In this document: positions 1-8,675 of the stretch, piece by piece | Layout of the letters: the number at the start of each line of letters is the position of its first letter | How positions within the stretch are numbered: the first letter of the stretch is position 1 | From: Thermoleophilia bacterium | GTDB taxonomy: Bacteria > Actinomycetota > Thermoleophilia > Gaiellales > Gaiellaceae | DNA length: 58,517 bases | NCBI GenBank assembly: GCA_020845695.1 | Contig: JADLFG010000014.1 | Span: 1 to 58,517 of the forward strand | Direction: 5' to 3' | Translations under genes and position numbers: made by a program | Notes under the pieces: model-generated | Told to the model about the DNA's origin: nothing | Seen by the model: only the letters and a program-made list of their open reading frames with translations | The model's database searches: none

Positions 1-1335
1 CAGGCTCTCCATCAGCTCCTCGCGCGCGGAGCCGAGCATGGCGGCGGCCTCCTCCGGGTCGCGGACGACCCGCGCCTCGGCCATCCGGAGCGTCAGCGCG
101 ACCCCGATCAGCCGCTGCTGGGCGCCGTCGTGGAGGTTGCGCTCGAGCCGCCGCCGCTCGGCGTCTCCCGCCTCGACGAGGCGCGCGCGCGACGCGCGCA
201 GCTCCTCGAGGCGGGCGCGCAGCTCCGCCTGGAGACGTCCGTTCTCGAGCGCGAGCGCCGCCGCCGCCCGGACGCCGTCCACGAGCTCCGGCTGGTCGGC
301 CAGCGTCACGTCGTGGACGAGCGCGCCGATCAGGCGCCCCTCGCGCTCGACGGGCGCGACCGCGCGGCCGGAGGCGGGCCCGGGCAGGCTGACGGGGCGA
401 CCGTGGGCGTCGACATAGCTTCCGGACTCGGGCAGCCAGTACGCGAGCTCGAGCGACGGATCGCCGAGAGCGCGCGCGATCGCCTCCCGGACACGGCCCG
501 GCGCGGGAGCCCGGCCAAGCTCGACAACGAGGCGGCTGACCGCGCTGCGCGCGAGCCGCGTGCGCAGGAGCCCGACGAGAAACGCGAGCGGCACGGTCGC
601 GAGCGCCGCGTAGGTCGCCGCCCGGGCCGGTAGCTCGAGCGAGCGGGCGGCGACGGAGACGAACAGGAGCACCCCGAGCGCCGCTGTCACCCCACCGCTG
701 ATGAGCACGGGAGCGAGGGAGCGCCGCGCGGGCGCGGTGGCACCGCGCCAGCGCCGTCTCAGGAGCAGGAGCACGCCGGCGGCGATGGCGACGCCGAGCG
801 CGTTCTGGGCCGTGAAGATGGCCTCGGCGGCCGCGTCGTCCCGCGCCGCGAGGATGACGTTGGCGGGACAGCCGTCGCAGTCGAAGCGTGGGGCGCGCGG
901 GTCGTACTGGAGCAGCGCGGCGAGCTGGAGCAGGGTGGCGTCGGCGTAGGCCGCGCCCGCGATCGTCCTGGCTGCCGCACCCGCGAGGACGCCCTCCGGA
1001 TACGCGAGCACGAGGTGGGCGACCAGTGCGAGCGCGAGCGGCGCCGTCAGCAGCCCGACGGTGTAGAGGACCGGGGAGTTCGCGAGCTGCAACGACCCGA
1101 TGAGCCAGTCGAGCCCGAGCGCGACCATCAGCGGGCCGATCCGGTTGCCCGGGCGGCGCGACCACGCGACGAGGCCGGACGCCGTGAACGACCAGCCGAC
1201 CGCGAGGTCGAGCGCGACGAACAGTGCTCGCGCATCCGTGTGGCTCGAGTTGACGCCGACGGCGAGCGACAGCCCGCCGAGGCAGAGCGCAGCCGCAGCG
1301 ACCGCGAGCCGCAACCGGGCCGGTACGGGCGTCAC
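1..1335 (-). CDS. NarL-type sensor histidine kinase, truncated by window edge
   Basis: The frame runs off the left edge, so only about 445 N-terminal residues are seen. The N-terminal part holds several hydrophobic segments and a RPGNRIGPLM loop common in actinobacterial membrane kinases. A long alpha-helical stretch then leads into a HisKA_3 box, RRRLERNLHDGAQQRL, with the predicted phospho-accepting His near residue 402. The HATPase domain must lie beyond the window. The GTG start overlaps the stop of the receiver gene by 4 bases (GTGA), so the two are translationally coupled and form a two-component pair. The signal sensed cannot be read from the sequence. Confidence 0.85.
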   Translation of the reverse strand, partial: MTPVPARLRLAVAAAALCLGGLSLAVGVNSSHTDARALFVALDLAVGWSFTASGLVAWSRRPGNRIGPLMVALGLDWLIGSLQLANSPVLYTVGLLTAPLALALVAHLVLAYPEGVLAGAAARTIAGAAYADATLLQLAALLQYDPRAPRFDCDGCPANVILAARDDAAAEAIFTAQNALGVAIAAGVLLLLRRRWRGATAPARRSLAPVLISGGVTAALGVLLFVSVAARSLELPARAATYAALATVPLAFLVGLLRTRLARSAVSRLVVELGRAPAPGRVREAIARALGDPSLELAYWLPESGSYVDAHGRPVSLPGPASGRAVAPVEREGRLIGALVHDVTLADQPELVDGVRAAAALALENGRLQAELRARLEELRASRARLVEAGDAERRRLERNLHDGAQQRLIGVALTLRMAEARVVRDPEEAAAMLGSAREELMESL

Positions 1336-1682
1336 CGGAGCAGGCGCGCCAGCGCCGCGGCCGACAGCTCGGCCTTCGCAACGAAACCGCGGGCGCCGCT
1401 CGCCGCGACGAGCGGACCGAAGTCGGCCGCCTCCCGGCTCGAGGTGAGGATGACCGCGGGACCGTTCGCGGCCCGGGTCAGCTCCGCCGCAACGGCGAAG
1501 CCGTCCGCGTCGGGAAGCTCGACGTCCAGGAGCACGAGGTCCGGGCGCAGGACGCGGGCCCGGGCGACCCCTTCCGCCCCGTCACCGGCCTCGCCGACCA
1601 CCTCGAGGCCCTCGGCTTCGAGCAGCCGCCGGGCGGACGAGCGGAAGCCCGCGTGGTCGTCGACGATGAGGACACGCGTCAC
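1332..1682 (-). CDS. Single-domain response regulator (receiver only)
   Basis: A 116-residue CheY-like receiver with the full catalytic set: acidic pair D8/D9, phospho-acceptor D53 in LLDVELPDADG, T80 and K103. Translation stops right after the last receiver helix, so the LuxR-type DNA-binding domain normally found in partners of HisKA_3 kinases is absent. The GTG start is chosen because the motif VTRVLIVDD begins there; the open frame upstream has no family similarity. The gene precedes and overlaps the kinase gene. Output is therefore probably by protein-protein interaction or phosphotransfer rather than direct transcription control (inference). Confidence 0.85.
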   Translation of the reverse strand: MTRVLIVDDHAGFRSSARRLLEAEGLEVVGEAGDGAEGVARARVLRPDLVLLDVELPDADGFAVAAELTRAANGPAVILTSSREAADFGPLVAASGARGFVAKAELSAAALARLLR

Positions 1683-1744
1683 GACGCGAATCGTGGCACG
1701 CCCCGCCCGCGGCGCCAATACGGCTGGCCACACTCCCGACGCGC

Positions 1745-2218
1745 TCAGCCCTCCCGCTCGAGCCGACCGACGAGATGGCGGGCGAGCGGGGTGCGCTCGG
1801 TCGCCAGCCAGAGCTCGTAGGAGAGCGCCTCCCCCTCGAACCGGTAGCGTCGCTCGAGCCGCGTGACCGGGGAACCGCCCGGGGCGCGCGGCACGTCGAC
1901 GGAGGCGAGGCGCACGTCCGGCCCGTCGAGCTGGCCGAGCGCGATCTCGGTCAGCCCGAGCGGGTGCGCGAGGCAGACCTCGAGCCGCCCGGCCCCGGCC
2001 GGACGCCAGAAGCCGAGCTCGCTGTGCAGCGTTCGCCCGTCGGCGGGCGCCCAGGCGCGCTGGGCGTAGGCGAGATACCCCGTGCCGTGGTGCCAGAAGC
2101 GCATCTCCTCCTCGTACGCGAACGGCTCGATCGTCGGATACTCGCCCTCGCCGCCGCCGCGCCACGTGCCGGATACGTGCGCGAGGGGGGCGAGATCTGG
2201 ATGGAGCCGCGCGCTCAT
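1745..2218 (-). CDS. Nitrobindin-like heme-binding beta-barrel protein
   Basis: A 157-residue protein of the THAP4/nitrobindin family (DUF1794). The family hallmark is present near residues 18-30 (GTW, then GxGxGxYPTI), followed by F-x-Y-E-E. H148 near the C-terminus, in an RHLVGRLER context, fits the axial heme ligand of bacterial nitrobindins. Members bind ferric heme in a 10-stranded barrel and are linked to nitric oxide or peroxynitrite chemistry in the cytosol. No signal peptide is seen. It is divergent from the next membrane gene with a very short gap. The family call is firm; the physiological role is not. Confidence 0.88.
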   Translation of the reverse strand: MSARLHPDLAPLAHVSGTWRGGGEGEYPTIEPFAYEEEMRFWHHGTGYLAYAQRAWAPADGRTLHSELGFWRPAGAGRLEVCLAHPLGLTEIALGQLDGPDVRLASVDVPRAPGGSPVTRLERRYRFEGEALSYELWLATERTPLARHLVGRLEREG

Positions 2219-2235
2219 CGCACTTCCCCGGTCGG

Positions 2236-2946
2236 ATGCGTGATTCTACGGCCCCCGCCCGGCGGCGCCTAGTGTTCAAGATCGTGCGCCACGTCGCTCC
2301 CCCCTCGATCCGGGGGCCGCTCCCGGCCCGCTGGGCGAGCCTGCTCGCCGGCCTCTCCCTCTGCTCGCTTGGAATCGTGCTGCTGCTCGAGTCGAGGCTC
2401 GGGCTGTCGCCCTGGGACATGCTCCACCAGGGGATCGAGCTGACGACCCCGATCTCGTTCGGCGCCGCGAACGTCCTCGTCGGGGTGCTCGTGCTCCTGC
2501 TCGCCTGGGCGCTCGGCTCGCGGCCCGGGGTCGGGACGTTCGCGAACGCGATCCTGATCGGGGTCTTCATCGACCTGCTGCTTCGCTCCGAGGGAATCCG
2601 ATCGCTGGCCGGGCTCCCGCTCGGCGCCCGGGTCGGGCTGCTCGCGGCGGCAATCCTCCTCTTCGGGGTCGGCTCCGCCTTCTACATCGGCGCCGGGCTC
2701 GGCGCGGGGCCGCGCGACTCCCTGATGCTCGTGACGGCGCGGCGCCTCGGGGTCCGGGTCGGGGTCTCCCGGGCGAGCATGGAGCTCGCGGCGCTCGCCG
2801 CGGGCGCGGCGCTCGGCGGCCAGATCGGCGTCGGCACGGTCGCCTTCGCGCTCCTGATCGGGCCGTCGGTCGAGCTGTCGGTCCTCGCGCTCGGGCGCTC
2901 CCCGCTCGCGCTCGCGGGCGAGGCCGCGCTCGGGACGGCGCGCTGA
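2236..2946 (+). CDS. YczE/YitT-like integral membrane protein
   Basis: A polytopic membrane protein with about five to six hydrophobic helices; the motif LGLSPWDMLHQG after the first helix and the GLGAGPRDSLM repeat are typical of the YczE/YyaS/YitT family, whose transport role is undefined. The start is uncertain. The ATG at 2236 leaves only 17 bases to the divergent nitrobindin start, whereas GTG at 2272 or 2284 would leave more room. A TAGTGT box at 2270-2275 sits where a minus-10 element would be for a leaderless transcript starting at GTG 2284. The stop is 5 bases from the convergent YqgE gene. Confidence 0.75.
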   Translation: MRDSTAPARRRLVFKIVRHVAPPSIRGPLPARWASLLAGLSLCSLGIVLLLESRLGLSPWDMLHQGIELTTPISFGAANVLVGVLVLLLAWALGSRPGVGTFANAILIGVFIDLLLRSEGIRSLAGLPLGARVGLLAAAILLFGVGSAFYIGAGLGAGPRDSLMLVTARRLGVRVGVSRASMELAALAAGAALGGQIGVGTVAFALLIGPSVELSVLALGRSPLALAGEAALGTAR

Positions 2947-2951
2947 GCGAC

Positions 2952-3509
2952 TCAGTTCAGGGAGGGATCGGGCGGCATCGACGCGAGCAGCGCGTAGGGG
3001 CCGCCCTGGCGGCGCAGCACGGCCGCCCAGAGCCCGTCCGCATCGGCGCAGAAGACGTCGCCGACCTCGGCCGCCACGACGATCCAGGCCGACTCGGCCA
3101 GTTCCGACTCGAGCTGACCCGCCCCCCAGCCCGAGTAGCCCGCGTAGACCCGCACGCGACCGACGGAGCCGGCGAGGGCGTCCGGGTCGGCGTCCGCGGG
3201 GAGAAAGCCGATCCCCGGGAGCGCGGGCGCGGCCACCAGCGCCTCATCCTCGAGCTCGGCGAGCGCGACCACCGCGTCGCGCTGGACCGGGCCGCCGACG
3301 TAGACGGAGGCCGAGTCCCCGACCAGGAGGTGCAGGTGAGGCACCGCGTCGGCGACGGCGATCGGCGCGGGCCGGTTGAGCACGAGCCCCATGGCGCCCT
3401 CCTCCGTGTGCTCGGTGACGAGCACGACCGCCCGGCGGAAGTTCGGATCGAGCAGGGCCGGCGAGGCGACGAGCAGGTGCCCGCGCAGAGACTCGGCAGC
3501 GTCGGCCAC
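2952..3509 (-). CDS. YqgE/AlgH family protein (UPF0301)
   Basis: A 185-residue cytosolic protein of the UPF0301 family. Seen motifs: GHLLVASPALLDPNFRRAVVLV at the start, then EGAMGLVLNRP, VYVGGPVQ and the YAGYSGWGAGQLE block, all family hallmarks in the right order. Family members have been called transcriptional regulators (AlgH), but the biochemical role is not settled. The GTG start is selected because it lies 2 bases past the stop of the DUF47 gene and gives the usual length. It is the last gene of the PiT-DUF47-YqgE transcription unit. Confidence 0.85.
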   Translation of the reverse strand: MADAAESLRGHLLVASPALLDPNFRRAVVLVTEHTEEGAMGLVLNRPAPIAVADAVPHLHLLVGDSASVYVGGPVQRDAVVALAELEDEALVAAPALPGIGFLPADADPDALAGSVGRVRVYAGYSGWGAGQLESELAESAWIVVAAEVGDVFCADADGLWAAVLRRQGGPYALLASMPPDPSLN

Positions 3510-3511
3510 CC

Positions 3512-4126
3512 TCAGGTCTCCTTGACGACCGCGTACCAGACCCGCTCGGCCACGTCGGCAACGCCGTCGCCGAGCCGGGCGAAGCGCCGGTACAGCTCCC
3601 GGCGGGCCATCACCTGGCGTAGGTCGTCGATCTCGATCAGCGCCGCCATCGCCCGCCGGTAGACGCGCTCGATCCGCCGCTGGCTCTTGATTGCGGCGTC
3701 GGCCGCGGCGGTCGCGCCCTCGCTCTGCCGGCCGGCGAGCAGCTCGAGCGCCTCGCCGAGGCTGCGCATCCCCTCGACCAGGAGCGCCGCCATCTCGGCG
3801 ACCGGCCCGTCCGGCGGCAGCGCCATCACCTCCGCCTCGCGCACCGCGTCCTTGGCGCCGTTCAGGATCGCGTCGATCCCGCGCGAGAGGCTGTAGATGT
3901 CCTCGGGGTCGAGCGGCGTCATGAACGCGGTCGTGAGCAGCTCCTGCACCTCGCGCTTGTGTGCGTCGGCTCGGTGCTCGCAGTCGCGCACGACGTCCGC
4001 CTGCGCGGCGTCCCCGCCGGCCCAGTCCCGCAGCGCCTCCAGCCCCGCGCGGGTGACGGCCACCTGCTCGCCCAGGGTGCCGAGCACGTCGGGCGTGCTC
4101 GGGAGAAACCACCGATGGAGCGTCAC
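3512..4126 (-). CDS. DUF47 (PhoU-like) partner of PiT phosphate transporter
   Basis: A 204-residue all-helical protein of the DUF47/Pit accessory family. It shows the expected pattern of acidic helix repeats, for example CEHRADAHKREV and PLDPEDIYSLSRGIDAILNGAKD, resembling PhoU metal-cluster sites. DUF47 proteins are almost always encoded next to PiT permeases and are thought to modulate their activity at the inner face of the membrane. Here the GTG start overlaps the PiT stop (GTGA), giving strict coupling. Length and composition are normal. Confidence 0.88.
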   Translation of the reverse strand: MTLHRWFLPSTPDVLGTLGEQVAVTRAGLEALRDWAGGDAAQADVVRDCEHRADAHKREVQELLTTAFMTPLDPEDIYSLSRGIDAILNGAKDAVREAEVMALPPDGPVAEMAALLVEGMRSLGEALELLAGRQSEGATAAADAAIKSQRRIERVYRRAMAALIEIDDLRQVMARRELYRRFARLGDGVADVAERVWYAVVKET

Positions 4127-5133
4127 GTCACCCACCTCCAGGCCACGAGAGCGACCGCGGCGATCGCCCCGGTCGTGGGAATCGTAGTGACCCAGGCGAC
4201 CATCATCCCCCGTACAACCTCCCAGCGAACGTGTCGCCAGCGGCGCCTCCCGCCGCCGGCGCCGACGACGGACGAGGCGACCACGTGCGTCGTCGAGACG
4301 GGCGCGCCGGCGAGCGAGGCGGCCAGAATGACCGCGGCGGAGCTCGACTGGCTGGCGAGGGAGTCGAGCGGCCGGACCCCGTAGATGCGCCGACCGATCG
4401 TGCGCACGATCCGCCAGCCGCCGAGCGCCACCCCCAGCGTGAGCGCCACGGCCGCCGCCGCGACCGCCCAGAGCGGCGCCTCGAGGCTGTCCGCCTCCCC
4501 GCCGGCGGCGAGGACCACGGCGATCACCCCGACCGCCTTCTGCGCGTCGTTCGAGCCGTGGCTGAACGCGAGCCAGGCCGCCATCAGCCACTGGCCGCGC
4601 CGAACGGGGCCCTCGACGCGCCGGGTAGCGCGCCGCAGCAGGCGCCGAGCACCGCGAATCGCAACCAGGCCGGCGACGGCACCCGCGATCGGCGCGGCCG
4701 CGAGGTAGACGGCAATCCCGCCGACGCCGGCCGGTCGCACGCCGTCGAGACCGCCCCAGTCGACCGCGCCGGTTCCGGCCTCCGCGAGCGCCGCGCCGAC
4801 GAGCCCGCCGAGCAGCGCATGGCTCGAGCTCGAAGGCAGCCCGAGACGCCAGGTGAGCGCGTTCCAGGCGACCGCGCCCGCGAGCGCCGCCCCGGCCACG
4901 GGCACGAGCTCGCCCTGCGGCACGTCGACGATCGTCGCGACCGTGCTCGCGACCGCTCCGCCGAAGAGGAGCGGCCCGAGCAGGTTGAACCCGGCCGCGA
5001 GCAGCACCGCCTGGCCGGGCGTCGCCGCGCGGGTGGCGACGAGCGTCGCGATCGCGTTCGCACTGTCGTGGATCCCGTTCGTGAGCGCGAACGCGAGCGC
5101 GAGGGCGATCGCGAGCGCGAGCCCGGGATCCAC
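4123..5133 (-). CDS. pit: Inorganic phosphate transporter, PiT family
   Basis: A 336-residue permease with about ten hydrophobic helices and the two PiT signature repeats: GIHDSANAIAT near residues 20-30 and FSHGSNDAQKAVG near the middle. PiT proteins are low-affinity metal-phosphate/cation symporters of the cytoplasmic membrane (PF01384). The start codon is GTG. It is directly followed by its DUF47 partner. The neighbouring secreted peptidase gene ends 3 bases before the PiT start and probably belongs to the same transcript. Confidence 0.92.
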   Translation of the reverse strand: MDPGLALAIALALAFALTNGIHDSANAIATLVATRAATPGQAVLLAAGFNLLGPLLFGGAVASTVATIVDVPQGELVPVAGAALAGAVAWNALTWRLGLPSSSSHALLGGLVGAALAEAGTGAVDWGGLDGVRPAGVGGIAVYLAAAPIAGAVAGLVAIRGARRLLRRATRRVEGPVRRGQWLMAAWLAFSHGSNDAQKAVGVIAVVLAAGGEADSLEAPLWAVAAAAVALTLGVALGGWRIVRTIGRRIYGVRPLDSLASQSSSAAVILAASLAGAPVSTTHVVASSVVGAGGGRRRWRHVRWEVVRGMMVAWVTTIPTTGAIAAVALVAWRWVT

Positions 5134-5136
5134 CGG

Positions 5137-5784
5137 CTACCCGCGGGGGGCGGCGAGGTGCTGGTAGTCCCGGACGCTCCCCGACCAGGAGCCGCCCCAG
5201 TGCCAGCCGATGCGGGCGAACGCGAGCACGGCGACGTCGCCCGCGTGGATCATCCCCCGCAGGCGCTTCGAGCGGTCGAGGTAGCGGCGGCTCGCGTCGT
5301 GGTAGACGCGGCCGGACTCGACGTAGGGGTTCTCGATCGGGTTCAGGTCCACCGCGAGCCCGTAGGCATGCTGCGACCAGCTCGATGAGCCGGTCGCGGC
5401 CCGGCAGTTGAACGCGGACGTGTTGTCGGCCTCGATCGAGTCGAAGTCGCTGCCCCCGTAGGCGTCCACGAGGCGCATCCGACGGATCGGGAAGCGCTCC
5501 TCGTAGAGCGTCCGGAAGACGGAGACGATGTCCCTCGCGACATCCTCGTGAACGACGAGCTTCCCCGCCGCCGGCCGGCCGTCGAAGCCCCAGCGGCTGA
5601 CGGTGACGAGACGCAGGTCGCGCAGGGGAACGGGGCAGCCGGGTCGCCAGGAGACGCCGGTCATGCGCTCGCGCAGCGGCTTTCGGATCACGGCTACGCT
5701 CGACTCGAACGGGGGCGCCGCCGCCTGCGCGGCCGGTGCGGCGAGCAGCGCGGCGCAGAGCACGATCAGGGCGACGCGACCCAC
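5137..5784 (-). CDS. Secreted M15-type D,D-carboxypeptidase-like peptidase
   Basis: A 215-residue exported protein. An N-terminal hydrophobic stretch with an AxA-type end (residues 1-22) reads as a signal peptide. The zinc motif of the VanY/M15 family is visible: SQHAYGLAVDLNP (H139, D146), and a second His in GWHWGG (H195). The predicted role is trimming D-Ala-D-Ala ends or cross-links of peptidoglycan outside the membrane. The GTG start is chosen because it gives a clean signal peptide; the longer open frame upstream overlaps the next gene and lacks similarity. Substrate is inferred from the family only. Confidence 0.85.
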   Translation of the reverse strand: MGRVALIVLCAALLAAPAAQAAAPPFESSVAVIRKPLRERMTGVSWRPGCPVPLRDLRLVTVSRWGFDGRPAAGKLVVHEDVARDIVSVFRTLYEERFPIRRMRLVDAYGGSDFDSIEADNTSAFNCRAATGSSSWSQHAYGLAVDLNPIENPYVESGRVYHDASRRYLDRSKRLRGMIHAGDVAVLAFARIGWHWGGSWSGSVRDYQHLAAPRG

Positions 5785-5813
5785 GCCGGGAGGGTAGCGG
5801 GCGAGAGCGACGC

Positions 5814-6872
5814 TCAGAGCGCGACGGTGGCGAGCCGCAGCGCGCCGGAGAGGCCGCGTCCCTCGCTCGTGTCGATCCAGGCGGCGATCGCGACGCCATC
5901 GCGAAGGAGCGCGGTCGGCGAGGCGACGTGGGAGCTCGCGGGCGCGTCGAGCGCCTTCAGGGTACCCCCGGCGGAGACGAGGGCGAGCCCGAAGCTCTTC
6001 GCGCTCTCGTCCGGATGCTGCGGCGGGTAGGGGGTCTGCTCCCAGGCGACGAGCGTCCGGGTGCGGGAGCAGGAGAGGTGCGCGAACCACCCGTCGCCGA
6101 CCCGGCGGGTCGTGAACGTCGCACCGGCGTCCGCCGAGACGAGCACGGAGATCCCGCCGCCCAGGTGCTGCAGCCCCACCCACACGCGGGAGCCCCCGGC
6201 GAGGCAGACGGCCGGATCGCCGCCCTCGCCGAGCGAGCGGGCTGCCCCCCAGCTCGAGCCCCGATCGGCGGAGCGGCGCAGCTCGACCTCCCAGGCTCCG
6301 CGCCCGCCGCGCTTCCAGACGGCGGCGAAGCGCGAGCCGGCCCCCGCGAGGCTGGCGAACGAGACGCGCTCGCCCGCTCCCGCCGCGAGCACGGACGGCG
6401 CCGACCAGTGGCCGGACGCCGCCGTCGAGCGGCGGGCGAACAGGATCTCGCTCTCGTCGCGGGCGTGCCAGACGATCCCGAGCCGGTTCTTCGCGACCGC
6501 GAGCGAGGGGGCGGCGCCGGCGCCCAGGCGCTCGGCCGGCTGCCAGACGCCCGCGACCCGCAGCCGGGCGTAGACCGAGCCGCCGCTCGCCCACGCGACC
6601 GCGAGCGTCCCGCCGCGGGCGGCGATCGCCGGCGTCGCCACCGCCCCCTCCGCCACGACCGCCTCCCGGTCGAAGCCGGAGTTGCCCGCCCGCCGCTCCC
6701 CGACGACCACGCGCCGCTCGTCATCGAGCCAGACGAGCGCGACCGTGCCGCCGCCCGTCTCGACGAGCGGGCGGGCGTTGTTGAAGCCGAGCGACTCGGC
6801 GCCGGCCGCCGCGGGGAGGGCAAGCGCCACTGCCGCGGCGACGACGAGCAGGATGCGGCCGGGAGCGATCAC
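5814..6872 (-). CDS. Secreted beta-propeller-like protein with BNR-type repeats
   Basis: A 352-residue protein with an N-terminal signal peptide (about residues 1-26, Ala/Val/Leu-rich ending AGA). The rest is built from repeated beta strands of about 45-50 residues in which VAW or VVW precedes a turn, with an Asp-box-like SADRGSSWG and SADAGATFT. This is the look of sialidase/BNR-type propellers, but no catalytic residues of a sialidase can be assigned. The start is GTG. It is transcribed toward the M15 peptidase 29 bases away, so both may be exported products of one unit. Function unknown. Confidence 0.7.
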   Translation of the reverse strand: MIAPGRILLVVAAAVALALPAAAGAESLGFNNARPLVETGGGTVALVWLDDERRVVVGERRAGNSGFDREAVVAEGAVATPAIAARGGTLAVAWASGGSVYARLRVAGVWQPAERLGAGAAPSLAVAKNRLGIVWHARDESEILFARRSTAASGHWSAPSVLAAGAGERVSFASLAGAGSRFAAVWKRGGRGAWEVELRRSADRGSSWGAARSLGEGGDPAVCLAGGSRVWVGLQHLGGGISVLVSADAGATFTTRRVGDGWFAHLSCSRTRTLVAWEQTPYPPQHPDESAKSFGLALVSAGGTLKALDAPASSHVASPTALLRDGVAIAAWIDTSEGRGLSGALRLATVAL

Positions 6873-6932
6873 GGGCTCACCCTAGAACGCGCCTGTGAGG
6901 AGAAAGGCAGGCGGTTGTAAAGGTACGGGCGG

Positions 6933-8558
6933 CTACGTTGAATCGGCCGAGCTGGACGAACCCCCGCCCCCGCACGGCAGTCCCACGGCTTCGAGCTCCT
7001 TCGGCTCGAGCTTCCAGAGCCCCCCGCCGTAGACCCGGCTGTGGTCTGCCAGGCGCTCCATGAATGCCGGGCTCGCCAGCAGCTCGAAGAGCTCGTCGGC
7101 GTCCACTCCCGGGTTCGGCTCCACGACAAGCCAGTTGTTGAGCGGAACCGCCTCGGCCCGATTCCTGACGAACCGGGGACGCGCGCGGTTGAAGTACGAG
7201 AACACGATCGGACAGCTCGCTCGCGCCTCCTGCCCGTACCACGGGCGGCGCCGGGACGCCAGGTACCCCTCGTGCACTCGCAGATGATCGCGACCGTGCC
7301 TGAGATAGCGTCCGAGCGGGGTATCGCGCTCGATCTCGCGGACGTCGCGGCAATCGACGAGCCAGCGCGGAACATCCTCGGGCAGCGATTCCAGCGATTC
7401 CGCGGAGACCTCGTCGCCTTCGATCAGCTTCGGCGAGGCGAGACAGGGCGTGAGCGTCGCGACCGGGATGCCCACACGCTGTCGCGCCCGCTCCGACAGG
7501 ACGAAGAAGCCGTTTGCCCCTGTCGCGATCCCCCGGCGAACACGAGCCCGCTCTCCCAGCCGCACCTCTCCTTTCCGCATCCGGGGCAGGGGCCGCGCCC
7601 ACCTTGCACCCGCGGTCAGGCGAACGTCCTCGCGGGGCGGCCCCCCGTGGCCCCGTGAGATCGCCGCGATCACGTCCTCGGGATGCGGTAAATCGCCGCT
7701 GAGCCGGATGAGCGCGGTCTCTCCGCCCGGGCGCCCCTTCCGAATCAACGTGATCGCCGCGGTCGTCAGCACGCCTTCGAAGAACAGGCGCTTCGGCTCG
7801 ATCAGGATCATGGCCTCGACACACGCGTGCTCGAGGAGGTACTTCTTGACCTTGCGCCCGTAGTTGACGTCCAGCCAGTCCGAGGGCGTGATGAACGCCA
7901 GCCGGGCGCCCGGCGCCGCGAGCTCGAGCGCCCGGACGAGAAAGAGGACGTGCATCCCGGCGAGCCCGCTCAGCCTCAACCCGAGCCTGCGCTGGAGGCC
8001 CTCGTGAATCGCGCGCTTGTCTCGCTCCGGGATCGCATGATGGCGCGAGTAGGGCGGATTGCAGATGACCGCATCGGGCGTGACGCCGACCTCGTCCAGC
8101 AGGAAGTCGCAGACACGGGCCTCGAAGCCCTCGATGCCGCGGAGCCGGGCATTCGCATCTGCCATCTCTATCGCCACCGGATCGGCGTCAACACCCAGGA
8201 TCCGTGCGGGCCCACGCCGCGCATGCTGCGCGACCGAGATCGAGAGCGCTCCCGAGCCCACGCCGGGATCGAGCACGCACTCGGGCCCCGCTTCGAGAAC
8301 CCAGCCGGCCATGACGTCGCCCGCCCAGGCCGGCGTGTAGAACTGCCCCAACGGCCGGCGCTGCGAGCCGGTGAAGAGGCGCGCGTAGGCGGCCCCGATC
8401 ACGTCGACGCCGTTCTGCGCCGCAGCGAGCGCGCGAGGAGGCAGGTCGAGCCCCGAGAGCACGTCCCGCCAGGCGGCGCGAAGCCCTTGCTCGTCGCGGC
8501 AGCCGGCGCGCAGCTGCGTGCTGACGACAAGCGACTCGATAACCGCCTCGGGCGTCAT
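6933..8558 (-). CDS. Type II N6-adenine DNA methyltransferase (XamI-type partner)
   Basis: A 541-residue modification enzyme. GQFYTP (71-76) and DPGVGSG (97-103, SAM-binding motif I) are followed by NPPY (167-170, catalytic motif IV), the order of gamma-class N6-adenine methylases such as M.TaqI. The C-terminal half (about 290-520) resembles a TaqI-like target-recognition region ending in WKLEPKELEAVGLP. It is divergent from a XamI-like endonuclease gene, so it should protect the same site, predicted GTCGAC if specificity follows XamI. The motif-I sequence DPGVGSG differs slightly from the usual DPACGSG. The ATG start has no competing upstream start. Confidence 0.88.
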   Translation of the reverse strand: MTPEAVIESLVVSTQLRAGCRDEQGLRAAWRDVLSGLDLPPRALAAAQNGVDVIGAAYARLFTGSQRRPLGQFYTPAWAGDVMAGWVLEAGPECVLDPGVGSGALSISVAQHARRGPARILGVDADPVAIEMADANARLRGIEGFEARVCDFLLDEVGVTPDAVICNPPYSRHHAIPERDKRAIHEGLQRRLGLRLSGLAGMHVLFLVRALELAAPGARLAFITPSDWLDVNYGRKVKKYLLEHACVEAMILIEPKRLFFEGVLTTAAITLIRKGRPGGETALIRLSGDLPHPEDVIAAISRGHGGPPREDVRLTAGARWARPLPRMRKGEVRLGERARVRRGIATGANGFFVLSERARQRVGIPVATLTPCLASPKLIEGDEVSAESLESLPEDVPRWLVDCRDVREIERDTPLGRYLRHGRDHLRVHEGYLASRRRPWYGQEARASCPIVFSYFNRARPRFVRNRAEAVPLNNWLVVEPNPGVDADELFELLASPAFMERLADHSRVYGGGLWKLEPKELEAVGLPCGGGGSSSSADST

Positions 8559-8675
8559 CTTCCCAGGGTAGGGCCACTGCCGGATGACCGCCCGTGGCTG
8601 GACGATTTCGCCACCGTTTCGTCACAGCCACGCGAGCTTTCCTTTCCGAGCGCGGTCGGTCTACGCTTTGCGGCC
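8559..8675. promoter_or_regulatory. Divergent promoter region of the restriction-modification pair
   Basis: These 117 bases separate the methyltransferase start from the endonuclease start and must contain both promoters. The stretch is more A/T-rich in its middle than its surroundings (tttcgccaccgtttcgtcac). No controller (C) protein gene is seen, so any delay of endonuclease expression would have to be built into this region or into the GTG start of the endonuclease. No convincing -35/-10 pair is assigned. Confidence 0.4.

Noticed and set aside
7827..8675. Extension of the XamI-like frame upstream through the methyltransferase region
   Set aside because: The upstream part is antisense to the methyltransferase and unlike the family; GTG 8676 gives the expected length.
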